64,000 nucleotides of DNA from Epilithonimonas zeae (GTDB lineage: Bacteria > Bacteroidota > Bacteroidia > Flavobacteriales > Weeksellaceae). Under the pieces are notes generated by a model that saw only the letters and a program-made list of their open reading frames with translations, was not told the origin of the DNA and ran no database searches. A program made the position numbers and the translations under genes. Position 1 is the first letter of the stretch. Every line of letters begins with the position of its first letter. The stretch lies in assembly GCF_900141765.1 (NCBI RefSeq), contig NZ_FSRK01000001.1, forward strand, positions 2,480,001-2,544,000, written 5' to 3'. Shown here in pieces: positions 25,042 through 34,249 of this stretch.

Positions 25042-27669
25042 CTAGTAATTCCCTTCGTCCTGAACTTCCTTAGCCTGATATTCCTGAACCAGTTCTATGG
25101 CGTTATTGATCACATCGCTCAAAGCGGTAATAAAAGTACCTTCTTCGGCCAGGCTCATTGCATGTTTCAAGGCATCGATTTCTTTCGGGATACATTCGTA
25201 GCTTACACTTTTGTCGATACTCTGGATACCTTCTATAATCAATCCATTAATTTCATCTTCCAGCCTACCTCTCAAATGCTTTTCATTTCTTATGATGATG
25301 TGATCAAACATTCTTGCTGCGATTTTCCCACACTCTCGGATGTCATTATCCCGCCTATCTCCAACGCCTGAGATGATCCCGATTTTCTTGTTGGATTCTA
25401 CATTTTTTAGATAATCTTCAATCGCTTCATAACTCGCAGGATTATGTGCGAAATCAATCATCACTTTGAAGTTTTTGAATTTGAAGATATTAAGTCTTCC
25501 TGGCGTCAATTGAGCACTTGGAATAAAAGTCGTCAAAGCCAAAGCAATATTCGGAATTTCGAAGCCGTAAACGTAAGCGGCTAATGACGCAGCTAAAACA
25601 TTCGCAATCATAAACTTCGCTTTCCCTTCCATTGTGATTGGGATATTCTTGACCCTTTCAATTCGGATTTTCCATTCGCCTTTTTTGATGGTTACAAAAC
25701 CTTCTTCGTAAACGCAGGTGATTTTTCCTTCTTTAGCAAATTTTTTGATATGAGGATTATTTTCATCCAGACTGAAAAGAGCCACTTTGGAATGTAAATC
25801 GCCCGCCAATCGCATAGAATACTCATCATCAGCATTCAGAATACACCAACCATCTTTTTTCACGCTATCCAGAACAACACGTTTTACCCTTGTCAAATCC
25901 TTCAGGTTATGAATATCACTGATTCCCAAATGATCTTCTTTAATATTCGTCAAAACACCAACATCGCAAGTTCCAAAACCTAATCCGGAACGAAGAATTC
26001 CACCTCTGGCAGTTTCCAGAACAGCAAATTCTACCGTTGGATCTTTCAGAATAAATTCTGCGGACATTGGTCCAGTGGTATCCCCTTTTTCAAGTAAAGT
26101 ATTTTGGATGTAAATTCCGTCTGAAGTTGTAAACCCTACTCTCTTACCATTGTTTTTAACAATGTGAGCAAGAAGTCTAGTCGTTGTAGTTTTACCATTA
26201 GTTCCAGTCACCGCAATAATCGGAATTCTGAATTCTTTTCCCGGAGGATAAAGCATATCAACAACTGGAGCCGCAACGTTTCTAGGCAAACCTTCACTTG
26301 GAGCCAAATGCATCCTGAATCCAGGCGCAGCATTCACTTCCAAAATGGCGCCGCCACTTTCTTTCAAAGGTTGCGTTAAATTTTCCGCCATAATATCGAT
26401 CCCGCAAACGTCTAATCCGATGATCCTGGAAACACGTTCCGCCATTTGGATATTCTCCGGATGAATCATATCTGTGACATCAATCGACGTTCCTCCAGTA
26501 GAGAGATTCGCTGTTGATTTCAGATAGACAATTTCGCCTTTTTGCGGAATGGTTTCTAAGGTATAATTCAGTTTTTCAAGAAGCTCATTGGTATCTTTAT
26601 CAACATCAATTTCGGTTAAAACATTTTCGTGTCCATAACCTCTTCTTGGATCAAGATTTTCTTTATCAATCAATTCCTGAAGATTTAGTTCCCCATCTCC
26701 GACAACGTGCGCAGGAACTCTCCTTGCTGCTGCAACCATTTTATGATTAATAACCAAAACCCGGAAATCAAAGCCTGTGATATATTTCTCCACAATAACT
26801 TTTCTGGAATATTTCTGAGCGTGTTCCAAACCCACCAAAGCTGTTTCGTAATCTTTAACATTGATGGAAGCACCTTTTCCGTGATTGCCATCCAAAGGCT
26901 TCAGAACTAACGGATAACCGATTTTTCTGATAACCGCTTGCAAATCTTCTTCATCTACCACCAAACCTCCGGAAGGAACAGGAATTGCTGCATCTTCCAG
27001 CATTTTTTTTGTCAGTTCTTTGTTACAAGCGATATCAACAGCAATACTGCTTGTATTCCCGGTGATCGTTGCCTGAAAACGTTGTTGGTTGATTCCGTAT
27101 CCCAATTGAACTAAAGAATTTTTCCCCAACCTAATCCACGGAATTCTTCGGGAAGCCGCTTCCTCAACAATACTTCCTGTAGATGGTCCTAAACGTTCTC
27201 TTTCTCGGATTTCTTTCAGTGTCTGAATACAAGAATTGATATCATAATCGGTTCCTGCGATAAGAGATTCTGCAATTTTCACAGATTCTTCGGCTGCGAA
27301 AACGCCTGCTCTTTCTTCGATATAATTGAAAACGACATTGTAGGTTCCCGGCGTTTTGGTTTCTCTTGTTCTTCCGAAACCAACATCCATTCCCGCCAAT
27401 GTCTGGATTTCCAACGCTATATGCTCGATCACGTGCCCCATCCAAGTTCCCATTTCTACACGTTTGAAAAATCCGCCTTCGGTTCCTTCAGAACATCTGT
27501 GAGAATATAGTGATGGTAATAGTTTTTCAATTCTCTCTCGGAAACCTTCGATCTTATTAGTTGGCTGATGTTCTATCTCTTCCAAATCCAAACGCATTTG
27601 AATGAGTTTCTTTCTCGTGATGCTCCAAATATTGGGACCTCTTAAAACTTGTATTTTTTCTATTTTCAT
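25042..27669 (-). CDS. cphA: Cyanophycin synthetase
   Basis: CphA polymerises aspartate and arginine into cyanophycin with ATP. At 875 residues it has the full family architecture. The N-terminal domain includes MGHVIEHIALEIQTLAGM, the region where CphA1 carries a hydrolase-like site. The ATP-grasp domain (about 215-470) has PLVLKPLDGNHGKGASI, and a Mur-ligase-like domain (from about 490) has the P-loop VTGTNGKTTTTRL. It is divergent from cphB and followed by a terminator. The -7 element at 27878-27871 would give a leader of about 200 nt containing a repeat B copy. Confidence 0.95.
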   Translation of the reverse strand: MKIEKIQVLRGPNIWSITRKKLIQMRLDLEEIEHQPTNKIEGFRERIEKLLPSLYSHRCSEGTEGGFFKRVEMGTWMGHVIEHIALEIQTLAGMDVGFGRTRETKTPGTYNVVFNYIEERAGVFAAEESVKIAESLIAGTDYDINSCIQTLKEIRERERLGPSTGSIVEEAASRRIPWIRLGKNSLVQLGYGINQQRFQATITGNTSSIAVDIACNKELTKKMLEDAAIPVPSGGLVVDEEDLQAVIRKIGYPLVLKPLDGNHGKGASINVKDYETALVGLEHAQKYSRKVIVEKYITGFDFRVLVINHKMVAAARRVPAHVVGDGELNLQELIDKENLDPRRGYGHENVLTEIDVDKDTNELLEKLNYTLETIPQKGEIVYLKSTANLSTGGTSIDVTDMIHPENIQMAERVSRIIGLDVCGIDIMAENLTQPLKESGGAILEVNAAPGFRMHLAPSEGLPRNVAAPVVDMLYPPGKEFRIPIIAVTGTNGKTTTTRLLAHIVKNNGKRVGFTTSDGIYIQNTLLEKGDTTGPMSAEFILKDPTVEFAVLETARGGILRSGLGFGTCDVGVLTNIKEDHLGISDIHNLKDLTRVKRVVLDSVKKDGWCILNADDEYSMRLAGDLHSKVALFSLDENNPHIKKFAKEGKITCVYEEGFVTIKKGEWKIRIERVKNIPITMEGKAKFMIANVLAASLAAYVYGFEIPNIALALTTFIPSAQLTPGRLNIFKFKNFKVMIDFAHNPASYEAIEDYLKNVESNKKIGIISGVGDRRDNDIRECGKIAARMFDHIIIRNEKHLRGRLEDEINGLIIEGIQSIDKSVSYECIPKEIDALKHAMSLAEEGTFITALSDVINNAIELVQEYQAKEVQDEGNY

Positions 27670-27719
27670 ATTCTATATTCGATGATTGTTTAACCTAATT
27701 TTTTGACATTGAATTGCAC

Positions 27720-27804
27720 GCAGCCCGACCTGAGTGGAGCTCATTTTTATTTTTGATAAAAATAAAAATAGCGGGAACGGAGGGCGGATAAAGCTGCCCA
27801 AATC
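27720..27804. repeat. Dispersed repeat B, copy 2 (cphA leader)
   Basis: GCAGCCCGACCTGAGTGG at the left and GCGGGAACGGAGGGCGG ... AGCTGCCCAAATCT at the right match copy 1. The centre is a perfect 12-bp stem ATTTTTATTTTT / AAAAATAAAAAT with a GAT loop. It lies in the 415-nt cphA-cphB gap. The rest of that gap is AT-rich and holds only the two promoters. Confidence 0.78.
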
Positions 27805-27870
27805 TAATGCCGAACTAAAATGTCAAATCAATAGGCAAGCTAATTTGTAAATTCTTATTCTCTATTTTAT

Positions 27871-27878
27871 CAAAGATA
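27871..27878 (-). promoter_or_regulatory. -7 element upstream of cphA
   Basis: Minus-strand TATCTTTG, about 200 nt from the cphA ATG. No clear TTG was seen at the -33 distance. Confidence 0.45.
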
Positions 27879-28071
27879 ATGTAAAATCAAGAAAAATAGA
27901 AAATAATTATTCTATTATAAAACAAATTTGTTATTGATTCATTAGAAAAATTAACAATTCATTAATCAACAAGCACTGTTTTCCGGAAATAAGTCCTTAA
28001 TTATTAAAAGTTTAAATCTGTTTCGTGGATTTTTAAACGATTAATATGAGGTTTATTCTGTAATGATTTAT

Positions 28072-28079
28072 TATTTTTG
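28072..28079 (+). promoter_or_regulatory. -7 element of cphB (probably leaderless mRNA)
   Basis: TATTTTTG ends 5 nt before the cphB ATG, with TTT 17 nt upstream as a weak -33 element. The transcript would begin at or next to the start codon. Confidence 0.55.
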
Positions 28080-28084
28080 TTAAT

Positions 28085-28978
28085 ATGAAATCAAAAGGAA
28101 AACTAGTCATCATTGGAGGCGCTGTGAACAAAGGTAGTTTTACAGAGACCAGTTTTGACCAAAATGTTGAAAAAAATCTTAACTTTTTTGAACGCGGAAT
28201 CCTCAGAAAGATTATTGATGAATCGAAACTGAAAGAAGATTCTGTCATTGAAGTGATTACGACCGCATCTCAAATCCCTGACATCGTTGGTCCCGAATAT
28301 AAAAAAGCCTTCGAATATCTTGGCGCAAAAAATTGTAATATTCTTGATATCCAAAATCGTGAACAAGCCAATAGCGACGCGATTGTTGCGAGAGCTAATG
28401 CTGCTGATGTTGTGATGTTTACAGGTGGCGACCAACTTCGCTTAACTTCAATTCTTGGTGGAACAAGATTTCACGATTCGATTCTGAACAAATATCAAAA
28501 CGAAGATTTTATTTACGCCGGAACTTCTGCTGGAGCTGCAGCCGCATCGGAAAATATGATTTATCAAGGATCCAGTTCAGAAGCACTTTTGAAAGGTGAA
28601 ATCAAAACAACTCAAGGTCTTGGTTTTATAGAAAATGTGATCATCGACACCCATTTTGTACAGCGAGGAAGAATCGGAAGGTTGTTTCAGGCGGTTGTGA
28701 ATAATCCAAGAACATTGGGAATTGGTCTTGGTGAAGACACAGGTTTGTTCATTGAAGAGGATACAATGACAGCAATTGGTTCCGGTCTTGTAATTTTGGT
28801 TGATGGACTTCAGATTAAAGATACAAACTTAACCAATGTAGAATTGGGTCAGCCAATTTCTATCAAAAATCTGATTGTAGACGTACTTTCTATGAATGAT
28901 ACTTTCGATCTGAAAAGCAGAGAAATGACGATTGTAAATTCCCAGTACAATCCGATTCCGCAGATGAGTTCTGAATAA
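28085..28978 (+). CDS. cphB: Cyanophycinase
   Basis: CphB cleaves cyanophycin to beta-Asp-Arg dipeptides. The 297-residue S51-family serine hydrolase has LVIIGGAVNKG at the start, the FTGGDQLRL loop, the nucleophile elbow AGTSAGAAAASE with Ser148, and DTHFVQRGRIGRL with the catalytic-region His. It is divergent from cphA and followed by an isoaspartyl peptidase, giving a complete degradation pair. Confidence 0.95.
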   Translation: MKSKGKLVIIGGAVNKGSFTETSFDQNVEKNLNFFERGILRKIIDESKLKEDSVIEVITTASQIPDIVGPEYKKAFEYLGAKNCNILDIQNREQANSDAIVARANAADVVMFTGGDQLRLTSILGGTRFHDSILNKYQNEDFIYAGTSAGAAAASENMIYQGSSSEALLKGEIKTTQGLGFIENVIIDTHFVQRGRIGRLFQAVVNNPRTLGIGLGEDTGLFIEEDTMTAIGSGLVILVDGLQIKDTNLTNVELGQPISIKNLIVDVLSMNDTFDLKSREMTIVNSQYNPIPQMSSE

Positions 28979-29090
28979 TTAATATTAATTTCTCGGAGAT
29001 TAAGCAAATTCAACATATTAACATTTAAAATAAATCAGCAATCTGCTTAATCTGTGAGATTTTCTTTGAAAAAACTAATAAAATTTAAAA

Positions 29091-29933
29091 ATGAAAATAA
29101 TCATCCACGGTGGATTTTTCTCAGAAAGCAGTCAAAGTAATGAAGTGAAGTTGGCTAAACAAAATTCACTGAAAGATATTGCGAAAAAATCCTATGAATT
29201 CTTAAAAGACAATTCTGCTTTTGATACGGTTGCTTATTCGGTTTCGCTGTTGGAAGATAATGAGCTTTACAATGCCGGAATTGGTTCGCAAATCCAAAGT
29301 GATGGCATTATCCGTATGAGCGCTGCGATAATGAATGGCGAAACTCAGAAAATGAGTGGCGTGATCAATATACAGGATGTGAAAAATCCGATTTTTGTTG
29401 CCAAAGAATTAATGAAAGAAGACGACCGCGTTTTAGGCGGCAACGGCGCCAAACAATATGCTAATCAAAAAGGTTTTGAAAACTTCTCAACGGAAATTCC
29501 GCAACGAATAAAAGAATACGAAGAGAAACTGAAAAATGGAGGAAAAGGAACTGTTGGCGCAGTTGCCATTGACAAACACGGAAAACTGGCTGTTGCGACT
29601 TCAACCGGAGGAAAAGGTTTTGAAATCCCTGGAAGAATCTCTGATTCTGCGACGGTTGCCGGAAATTTTGCCAATCAATTTTGTGCTGTAAGCTGTACTG
29701 GTGTTGGTGAAGATATCGTGAGCAATGCGACTGCCGCAAAAATCGTAACCCGAGTAACCGACGGATTAAGCATAGAAAATGCTTTTGACAGAACCTTTGA
29801 AGAATTGAAAGAAATTGACGGTTTTGCCGGTGCAATCGGGATTGATTCTGAAGGTAATATCTTCCATCAGGATTCTTATCCAACGATGGTTTTCGCTAGT
29901 TTTGATGGGATTGATTTTGAGGTTTTTGGGTAA
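29091..29933 (+). CDS. iaaA: Isoaspartyl peptidase / plant-type L-asparaginase
   Basis: A 280-residue N-terminal-nucleophile hydrolase of the Asparaginase_2 family. The autoprocessing site is GKGTVGAVAID, with Thr154 becoming the new N-terminus, followed by GRISDSATVAGNFAN and GVGEDIV. It hydrolyses beta-aspartyl dipeptides, so with CphB it would release free Asp and Arg from cyanophycin. It is slightly shorter than average (usually about 310). It follows cphB by about 110 nt, possibly in one operon. Confidence 0.93.
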   Translation: MKIIIHGGFFSESSQSNEVKLAKQNSLKDIAKKSYEFLKDNSAFDTVAYSVSLLEDNELYNAGIGSQIQSDGIIRMSAAIMNGETQKMSGVINIQDVKNPIFVAKELMKEDDRVLGGNGAKQYANQKGFENFSTEIPQRIKEYEEKLKNGGKGTVGAVAIDKHGKLAVATSTGGKGFEIPGRISDSATVAGNFANQFCAVSCTGVGEDIVSNATAAKIVTRVTDGLSIENAFDRTFEELKEIDGFAGAIGIDSEGNIFHQDSYPTMVFASFDGIDFEVFG

Positions 29934-29985
29934 TTAAATAACTATTTATTTATAGATTTGAAGAACAAAATAATTACCAAGTCTT

Positions 29986-30672
29986 ATGAATGAACTTATA
30001 AAAACAGAATCTGATGTAGAAAATTTCGAAAAAAATTTATCTTCTTATAGCAAATCTAAAACAGGTACTGATCTACCCTATTTAAATTTAGTTACAGCTT
30101 TTCAAAAATTTTCTAAGTATGATATACACGGAAAAAGAACATTTACGGCTTTAATGGATTTAAAATTAAACTTTATAGCTTTACTTGTTGAAAATTTTTT
30201 ATCCGGAGCTATTTGGAATAACCAGAATAACATAAAAAATGATGAAAGTAATAATATTTTAGAAAATCCTTCATTATTCATACAAAGAATAGAAATACAC
30301 CACTTAAATTCAAATTACATAGTTCGATATAGAGCAATGTGGGATAAAATAATGGGATTTTTTGTTTTATTTGATAGTGAAGAAAAATTCAAAATATTTA
30401 ATTCTTCCAAAAGCAGAAAAAAAGCTTTTAAAAAACTTGCCGATGAAATAGATTTTCTAGACCCTGAATATGTAAATAACATACTTGGGCATATACAAAG
30501 TTTTGATGATAAATTCCGAACTTCTGAAGTTCATAGATTCGGCAGTCTCAGAAAATATTCATTTTTAGAAAATCCATTCGATAAGCCTGAATTCATAGAA
30601 CTTAGAGATTCTTGGAATTATTTACTGGATACATTAACCGAAATAGATAAGATTATATCTGCTGTAAAATAA
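29986..30672 (+). CDS. HEPN-like protein, unknown function (candidate)
   Basis: A 228-residue, mostly helical protein in DNA visibly richer in A/T than its neighbours. It contains HHLNSNYIVRYRAMWDKIMG and later RTSEVHRFGSLRK, where R178-x4-H183 fits the Rx4-6H motif of HEPN ribonucleases. The overall pattern recalls Cthe_2314-like HEPN proteins. No nucleotidyltransferase antitoxin is next to it. The call is tentative; the AT bias hints at transfer. Confidence 0.5.
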   Translation: MNELIKTESDVENFEKNLSSYSKSKTGTDLPYLNLVTAFQKFSKYDIHGKRTFTALMDLKLNFIALLVENFLSGAIWNNQNNIKNDESNNILENPSLFIQRIEIHHLNSNYIVRYRAMWDKIMGFFVLFDSEEKFKIFNSSKSRKKAFKKLADEIDFLDPEYVNNILGHIQSFDDKFRTSEVHRFGSLRKYSFLENPFDKPEFIELRDSWNYLLDTLTEIDKIISAVK

Positions 30673-30699
30673 ATATTAAAGTCAACGGGAACAATAAAA

Positions 30700-31041
30700 A
30701 TGCTAGTGAACCCAACACAAAAAATCTTCGAAAATCAAGACCTTAAAACCGCAATTAGAATTGTTTGGAAAATCTCTGCAGTTCTATCTATTCTGATTTT
30801 ATTGGTTTTATTTTTTGTTGACGATAATCAACTTTTATCAATTTCGCCAACCTGTTACTATCAAAAAATAGGGAAAGAATGTTTCTTGTGTGGCTCAACC
30901 AGAGCTTTTATCGAAATCAAACATCTTAATTTTGAAAACGCTTTCAATTTAAACCCATTCAGTATTTCTATTTTCGGATTATTACTCCTAAATTCAATCG
31001 TATTCTTAAACTTTATAAAAAATATAAAAACGAAACTATGA
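30700..31041 (+). CDS. DUF2752 family small membrane protein
   Basis: 113 residues with two hydrophobic segments (about 25-42 and 88-107). The cysteine-rich loop PTCYYQKIGKECFLCGSTRAF is the DUF2752 signature (CP ... C.GC..TRA). Function unknown. Its stop overlaps the next start in ATGA, so the two genes are coupled. Confidence 0.8.
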   Translation: MLVNPTQKIFENQDLKTAIRIVWKISAVLSILILLVLFFVDDNQLLSISPTCYYQKIGKECFLCGSTRAFIEIKHLNFENAFNLNPFSISIFGLLLLNSIVFLNFIKNIKTKL

Positions 31042-31286
31042 AAAAAGCAAGTCTAGTAATGGGAATCTTAGCCATCTTCGGGATGTTATTTGGGTTTATT
31101 CCTTGTCTTGGAGCCTTTAACTGGATTAATATTCCGTTTGCAATGATAGGATTGGTAATCAGCATTGTGGCTTATGTACAAGAAGATAATTTACCAAAAG
31201 GCAATGCAACGGCTGGAATTATTATGTGCTCAGCAGCAGCTATTTTTGGATTTTTAAGATTGATAGTAGGTGGCGGAATTGTATAA
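31038..31286 (+). CDS. Small membrane protein (DUF4190-like)
   Basis: 82 residues with two to three hydrophobic segments: SLVMGILAIFGMLFGFIPCL, IPFAMIGLVISIVAYV, and IIMCSAAAIFGFLRLI. The Gly-rich pattern is like DUF4190 proteins. It is coupled to the DUF2752 gene by a 4-nt overlap. A terminator follows. Function unknown. Confidence 0.7.
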   Translation: MKKASLVMGILAIFGMLFGFIPCLGAFNWINIPFAMIGLVISIVAYVQEDNLPKGNATAGIIMCSAAAIFGFLRLIVGGGIV

Positions 31287-31304
31287 TTCTCATCACATTT
31301 AAAT

Positions 31305-31338
31305 AAAAAAGCCGCTATCTCTCGACAGCGGTTTTTTT
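31305..31338. terminator. Bidirectional terminator
   Basis: AAAAAAGCCGCT ... AGCGGTTTTTTT with a 10-nt loop. It serves the small membrane genes and the convergent PLP-enzyme gene. Confidence 0.85.
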
Positions 31339-31360
31339 ATAATTTATCATTAATAATTCA

Positions 31361-32344
31361 TTATTCCAGCCAACCCATTTCTTTCATCCACTCATCGTTA
31401 TAGATTTTCCCTACATAGCGGGAACCGTGGTCGTGAAGCAGAACGACAATGATATCATCTTTTGTAAACTGGTCTTTCATCTGAACCAGAGAAGACATCG
31501 CGCTTCCTGCAGAATAGCCACAAAAAATTCCTTCTTCTTTAGCCAGTTTTCTCGCGTATATAGCACCATCTTTATCGGTAACCTTTTCAAAATGGTCAAT
31601 CACACTCATATCATAATTCTCAGGAAGAATATCTTCGCCGATGCCTTCAGTAACATAAGTGTAAGCATGGTTCAGATGAATTTCTCCCGTCTCGTGGATT
31701 TCTTTCAGAATTGAACCGTAAGTGTCTATACCTATGACTTTGATATTTGGATTTTTCTCTTTGAAGAATTTCCCGCAACCTGTAATCGTTCCGCCTGTTC
31801 CGGCACCAACTACAAAATGTGTTAATTTTCCTTCCGTCTGTTCCCAGATTTCCGGTGCTGTGCTTTCGTAATGTGCCTGCCTGTTGGACAAATTATCGTA
31901 TTGGTTTACGTACCAACCATTTTCCGTTTCAGTAGCCAATCTTTTTGAAACCGAATAGTAAGAACGCGGATCTGTCGGTTTTACATCAGTTGGACAAACA
32001 ATCACTTCTGCACCAACTGCACGAAGGATATCGCATTTTTCCTTAGATTGTTTAGAATTAGTCACGAAAATACATTTGTACCCTTTTTGGATCGCCACCA
32101 AAGCCAGTCCCATTCCCGTGTTTCCGGAAGTTCCTTCGATGATTGTTCCGCCGGGTTTCAGACGACCGTCTTTTTCAGCATCTTCAATCATTTTAAGCGC
32201 CATTCTGTCTTTTACAGAATTTCCGGGATTGGTCGTTTCCACTTTAGCCAAAACCAAAGCCGGGAAATCCTCTCCCAAGACTTTATTGATTTTAACCAAA
32301 GGTGTGTTACCAATCGTTTCAACTATATTATTGTAATATTTCAT
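31361..32344 (-). CDS. PLP-dependent cysteine synthase / cystathionine beta-synthase family enzyme
   Basis: 327 residues of the fold-type II PLP family. The PLP lysine lies in TTNPGNSVKDRMA, then EGTSGNTGMGLA and the phosphate loop GAGTGGTITG. Features such as DPRSYYSVSKRLATE and HYESTAPEIWEQTEGKLTH are closer to cystathionine beta-synthase than to CysK. The regulatory CBS domains are absent and the chain ends at the catalytic core. It may make cystathionine or cysteine. The tubby-like gene lies 24 nt upstream in the same direction. Confidence 0.88.
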   Translation of the reverse strand: MKYYNNIVETIGNTPLVKINKVLGEDFPALVLAKVETTNPGNSVKDRMALKMIEDAEKDGRLKPGGTIIEGTSGNTGMGLALVAIQKGYKCIFVTNSKQSKEKCDILRAVGAEVIVCPTDVKPTDPRSYYSVSKRLATETENGWYVNQYDNLSNRQAHYESTAPEIWEQTEGKLTHFVVGAGTGGTITGCGKFFKEKNPNIKVIGIDTYGSILKEIHETGEIHLNHAYTYVTEGIGEDILPENYDMSVIDHFEKVTDKDGAIYARKLAKEEGIFCGYSAGSAMSSLVQMKDQFTKDDIIVVLLHDHGSRYVGKIYNDEWMKEMGWLE

Positions 32345-32368
32345 ATTCTATTATTTTAATAAAGGCTA

Positions 32369-32974
32369 TTATCCTCTCGCTCTTTCCAAAAGAACCATCA
32401 TCAGAAAACTCAAAACAACAAGAGATTCGTCTTCGTCATCAATATCAATTAATCTTTCCAATTGAAATCTCCTTCCAACCAAAGAAGGCATTTTTTTCAG
32501 TCTGAAATATTCTTTACCCGCATTATCTTTTACGGTGTAAGAAGGATTCAGAAAATAACCTGTGAACAAACCTATAATTGGAATTTCACCAATGAAACTA
32601 TCGAAAACTTTTACCCAACCATTATCTTCATTGATTTGATATTTTGGCTGGTCATTTTCATCAATGATATCATAACGTGATTTCCAGATAGAACGAACAC
32701 CTTTTCTTGCTAATCTTCCGAATTTTTTGCCATTAACCAAATCCGTAATCATATAAGATGCGTTGAAGTCTATCCATTGATTAGCTTTGATATTAAATAA
32801 TTCTTGAGTTTTGCTTTCATCATTGAAAACAATCACGTCTTCCTTCAGTTTAAACATTTTCTGTCGAACATAAGCCACATAATTCCCATTTTTGTCCGTA
32901 ATGTTGAAATCGCTGGCCAATGTGGTGATCTTGAATTTGAAATCAAGCGGATAATTGAGGTTTTTTAGTATCAT
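32369..32974 (-). CDS. Tubby/LURP-one-like domain protein
   Basis: 201 residues forming a predicted beta-barrel-like domain: DFKFKITTLASDFNITDKNG, then YVRQKMFKLKEDVIVFND, and a hydrophobic hairpin near the C-terminus (SFIGEIPIIGLFTGYFLNP). This resembles LURP-one-related/scramblase-like tubby C-terminal folds. The last part (ESLVVLSFLMMVLLERARG) is hydrophobic. Function in bacteria is unclear. Confidence 0.65.
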   Translation of the reverse strand: MILKNLNYPLDFKFKITTLASDFNITDKNGNYVAYVRQKMFKLKEDVIVFNDESKTQELFNIKANQWIDFNASYMITDLVNGKKFGRLARKGVRSIWKSRYDIIDENDQPKYQINEDNGWVKVFDSFIGEIPIIGLFTGYFLNPSYTVKDNAGKEYFRLKKMPSLVGRRFQLERLIDIDDEDESLVVLSFLMMVLLERARG

Positions 32975-33015
32975 TTAAGTATTTTTTTTAAGATCTTTAA
33001 ATCTATAAAAATTAA

Positions 33016-34245
33016 TTAACTGTATTTAATAGCCTTTAGTGGTGAGATTCTACTGATCAAGTAACTTGGTAAAATCATTGCGATGCCCGATACGATGAAA
33101 ATCCCTACCGAAATCGAAATGATGTATAACGGGTTAAGATCTACCGGAACTGTACTGATGAAGTAATTTTCCGGATCAAGCTTGATAATTCCTGTATATT
33201 TTTGGATCAATAATAATCCGATTCCTATCACATTTCCTGCCAACAATCCTGGAATCATTATAATTAATGTATAATTAATAAAAATTGATCTGATCTGCGC
33301 ATTAGAAGCTCCGAATGTTTTCAAAAGCCCTATGGAATTGGTTCTTTCGATAATCAAAATCAGTAAAACCATAATGATATTAATGACTACAACAATCAGC
33401 ATAATGGCAATAATCAAAGATATATTCTGATTGAAAATATTAACCCAATCCAAAATCTGAGGATATTTTTCTGTTACTTTTTCTGCATAATTTTTATAAC
33501 CGATGTATCTTTCAATTTGAGGAAAAGTAGTATCTATTTCGCTCGTGTCATCCAGGAAAATATCAAGTCCGCCTACTTCTTTATCATTCATATTCATCAC
33601 TTTGCGAACGTGATTGATATCACCAATCATATAAAGATCATCCACCAATTTGATATCGGTTTTGTAAATCCCTTTAATCAGAAATTTTCTATAAATCGGT
33701 TTTTGGTCTTCTTTTGAAAAGATGGCAACAATACTGTCGTTCGCTTTGAGTGAAAGGTCGCTGGCGATTTTTTCTGATAAAATAACCTCGTTATTATAAC
33801 CGTCTTCTTTATAATCCGGAATCGATCCCGAAATCATAAACGGTTGAAATCTCTCCTTATCGAAATCTTTTCCAACACCTTTCAGAATGATACCCGCAAA
33901 ATTATTTTCAGTTCTTAGGATTCCACTTACCGATGCATAAGATTGTAAACCAGCAACGCCAGGAATTGCTTTCACAGCATTGGTATCCAGTCCGTTTGCA
34001 TCCAAAACAGATGAATTGTAAGAAGAATTGGAACGCGTCGATTTTACAGAAATATCCCCGCTGAAATTGGAAATCCTATCTTCAATAGCCTTTTTGGAGC
34101 CAAGACCTGTAGAGATTGTAATCAGCGAAACTATGATGCCCAAAGCAACAGAAAGCCTACCGATATAGACAATCACCTTGGAGAGATTATTTTTGTTATC
34201 TTTGGAAAACGCTATCTTTTTCGAGAAATATAACGGAAAATTCAA
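33016..34245 (-). CDS. ABC transporter permease of the LolC/LolE (MacB-FtsX) type
   Basis: I place the start at the TTG at 34245 (NFPLYFSKKIAFSK, 409 residues), which avoids overlap with the divergent gene. An N-terminal transmembrane helix (VALGIIVSLITISTGLGSKK) is followed by a large periplasmic domain. Three C-terminal helices follow, including IIMVLLILIIERTNSIGLLKTFGAS, the FtsX-family hallmark. Such proteins extract lipoproteins from the inner membrane with LolD. No ATPase gene is adjacent. The start lies 4 bp from the start of the divergent NamZ-like gene. Confidence 0.88.
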   Translation of the reverse strand: MNFPLYFSKKIAFSKDNKNNLSKVIVYIGRLSVALGIIVSLITISTGLGSKKAIEDRISNFSGDISVKSTRSNSSYNSSVLDANGLDTNAVKAIPGVAGLQSYASVSGILRTENNFAGIILKGVGKDFDKERFQPFMISGSIPDYKEDGYNNEVILSEKIASDLSLKANDSIVAIFSKEDQKPIYRKFLIKGIYKTDIKLVDDLYMIGDINHVRKVMNMNDKEVGGLDIFLDDTSEIDTTFPQIERYIGYKNYAEKVTEKYPQILDWVNIFNQNISLIIAIMLIVVVINIIMVLLILIIERTNSIGLLKTFGASNAQIRSIFINYTLIIMIPGLLAGNVIGIGLLLIQKYTGIIKLDPENYFISTVPVDLNPLYIISISVGIFIVSGIAMILPSYLISRISPLKAIKYS

Positions 34246-34249
34246 ATCA

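Noticed and set aside
31361-32344. Simple annotation as CysK
   Set aside because: Motifs such as DPRSYYSVSKRLA and HYESTAPEIWEQT are closer to cystathionine beta-synthase, so only the family name is given.
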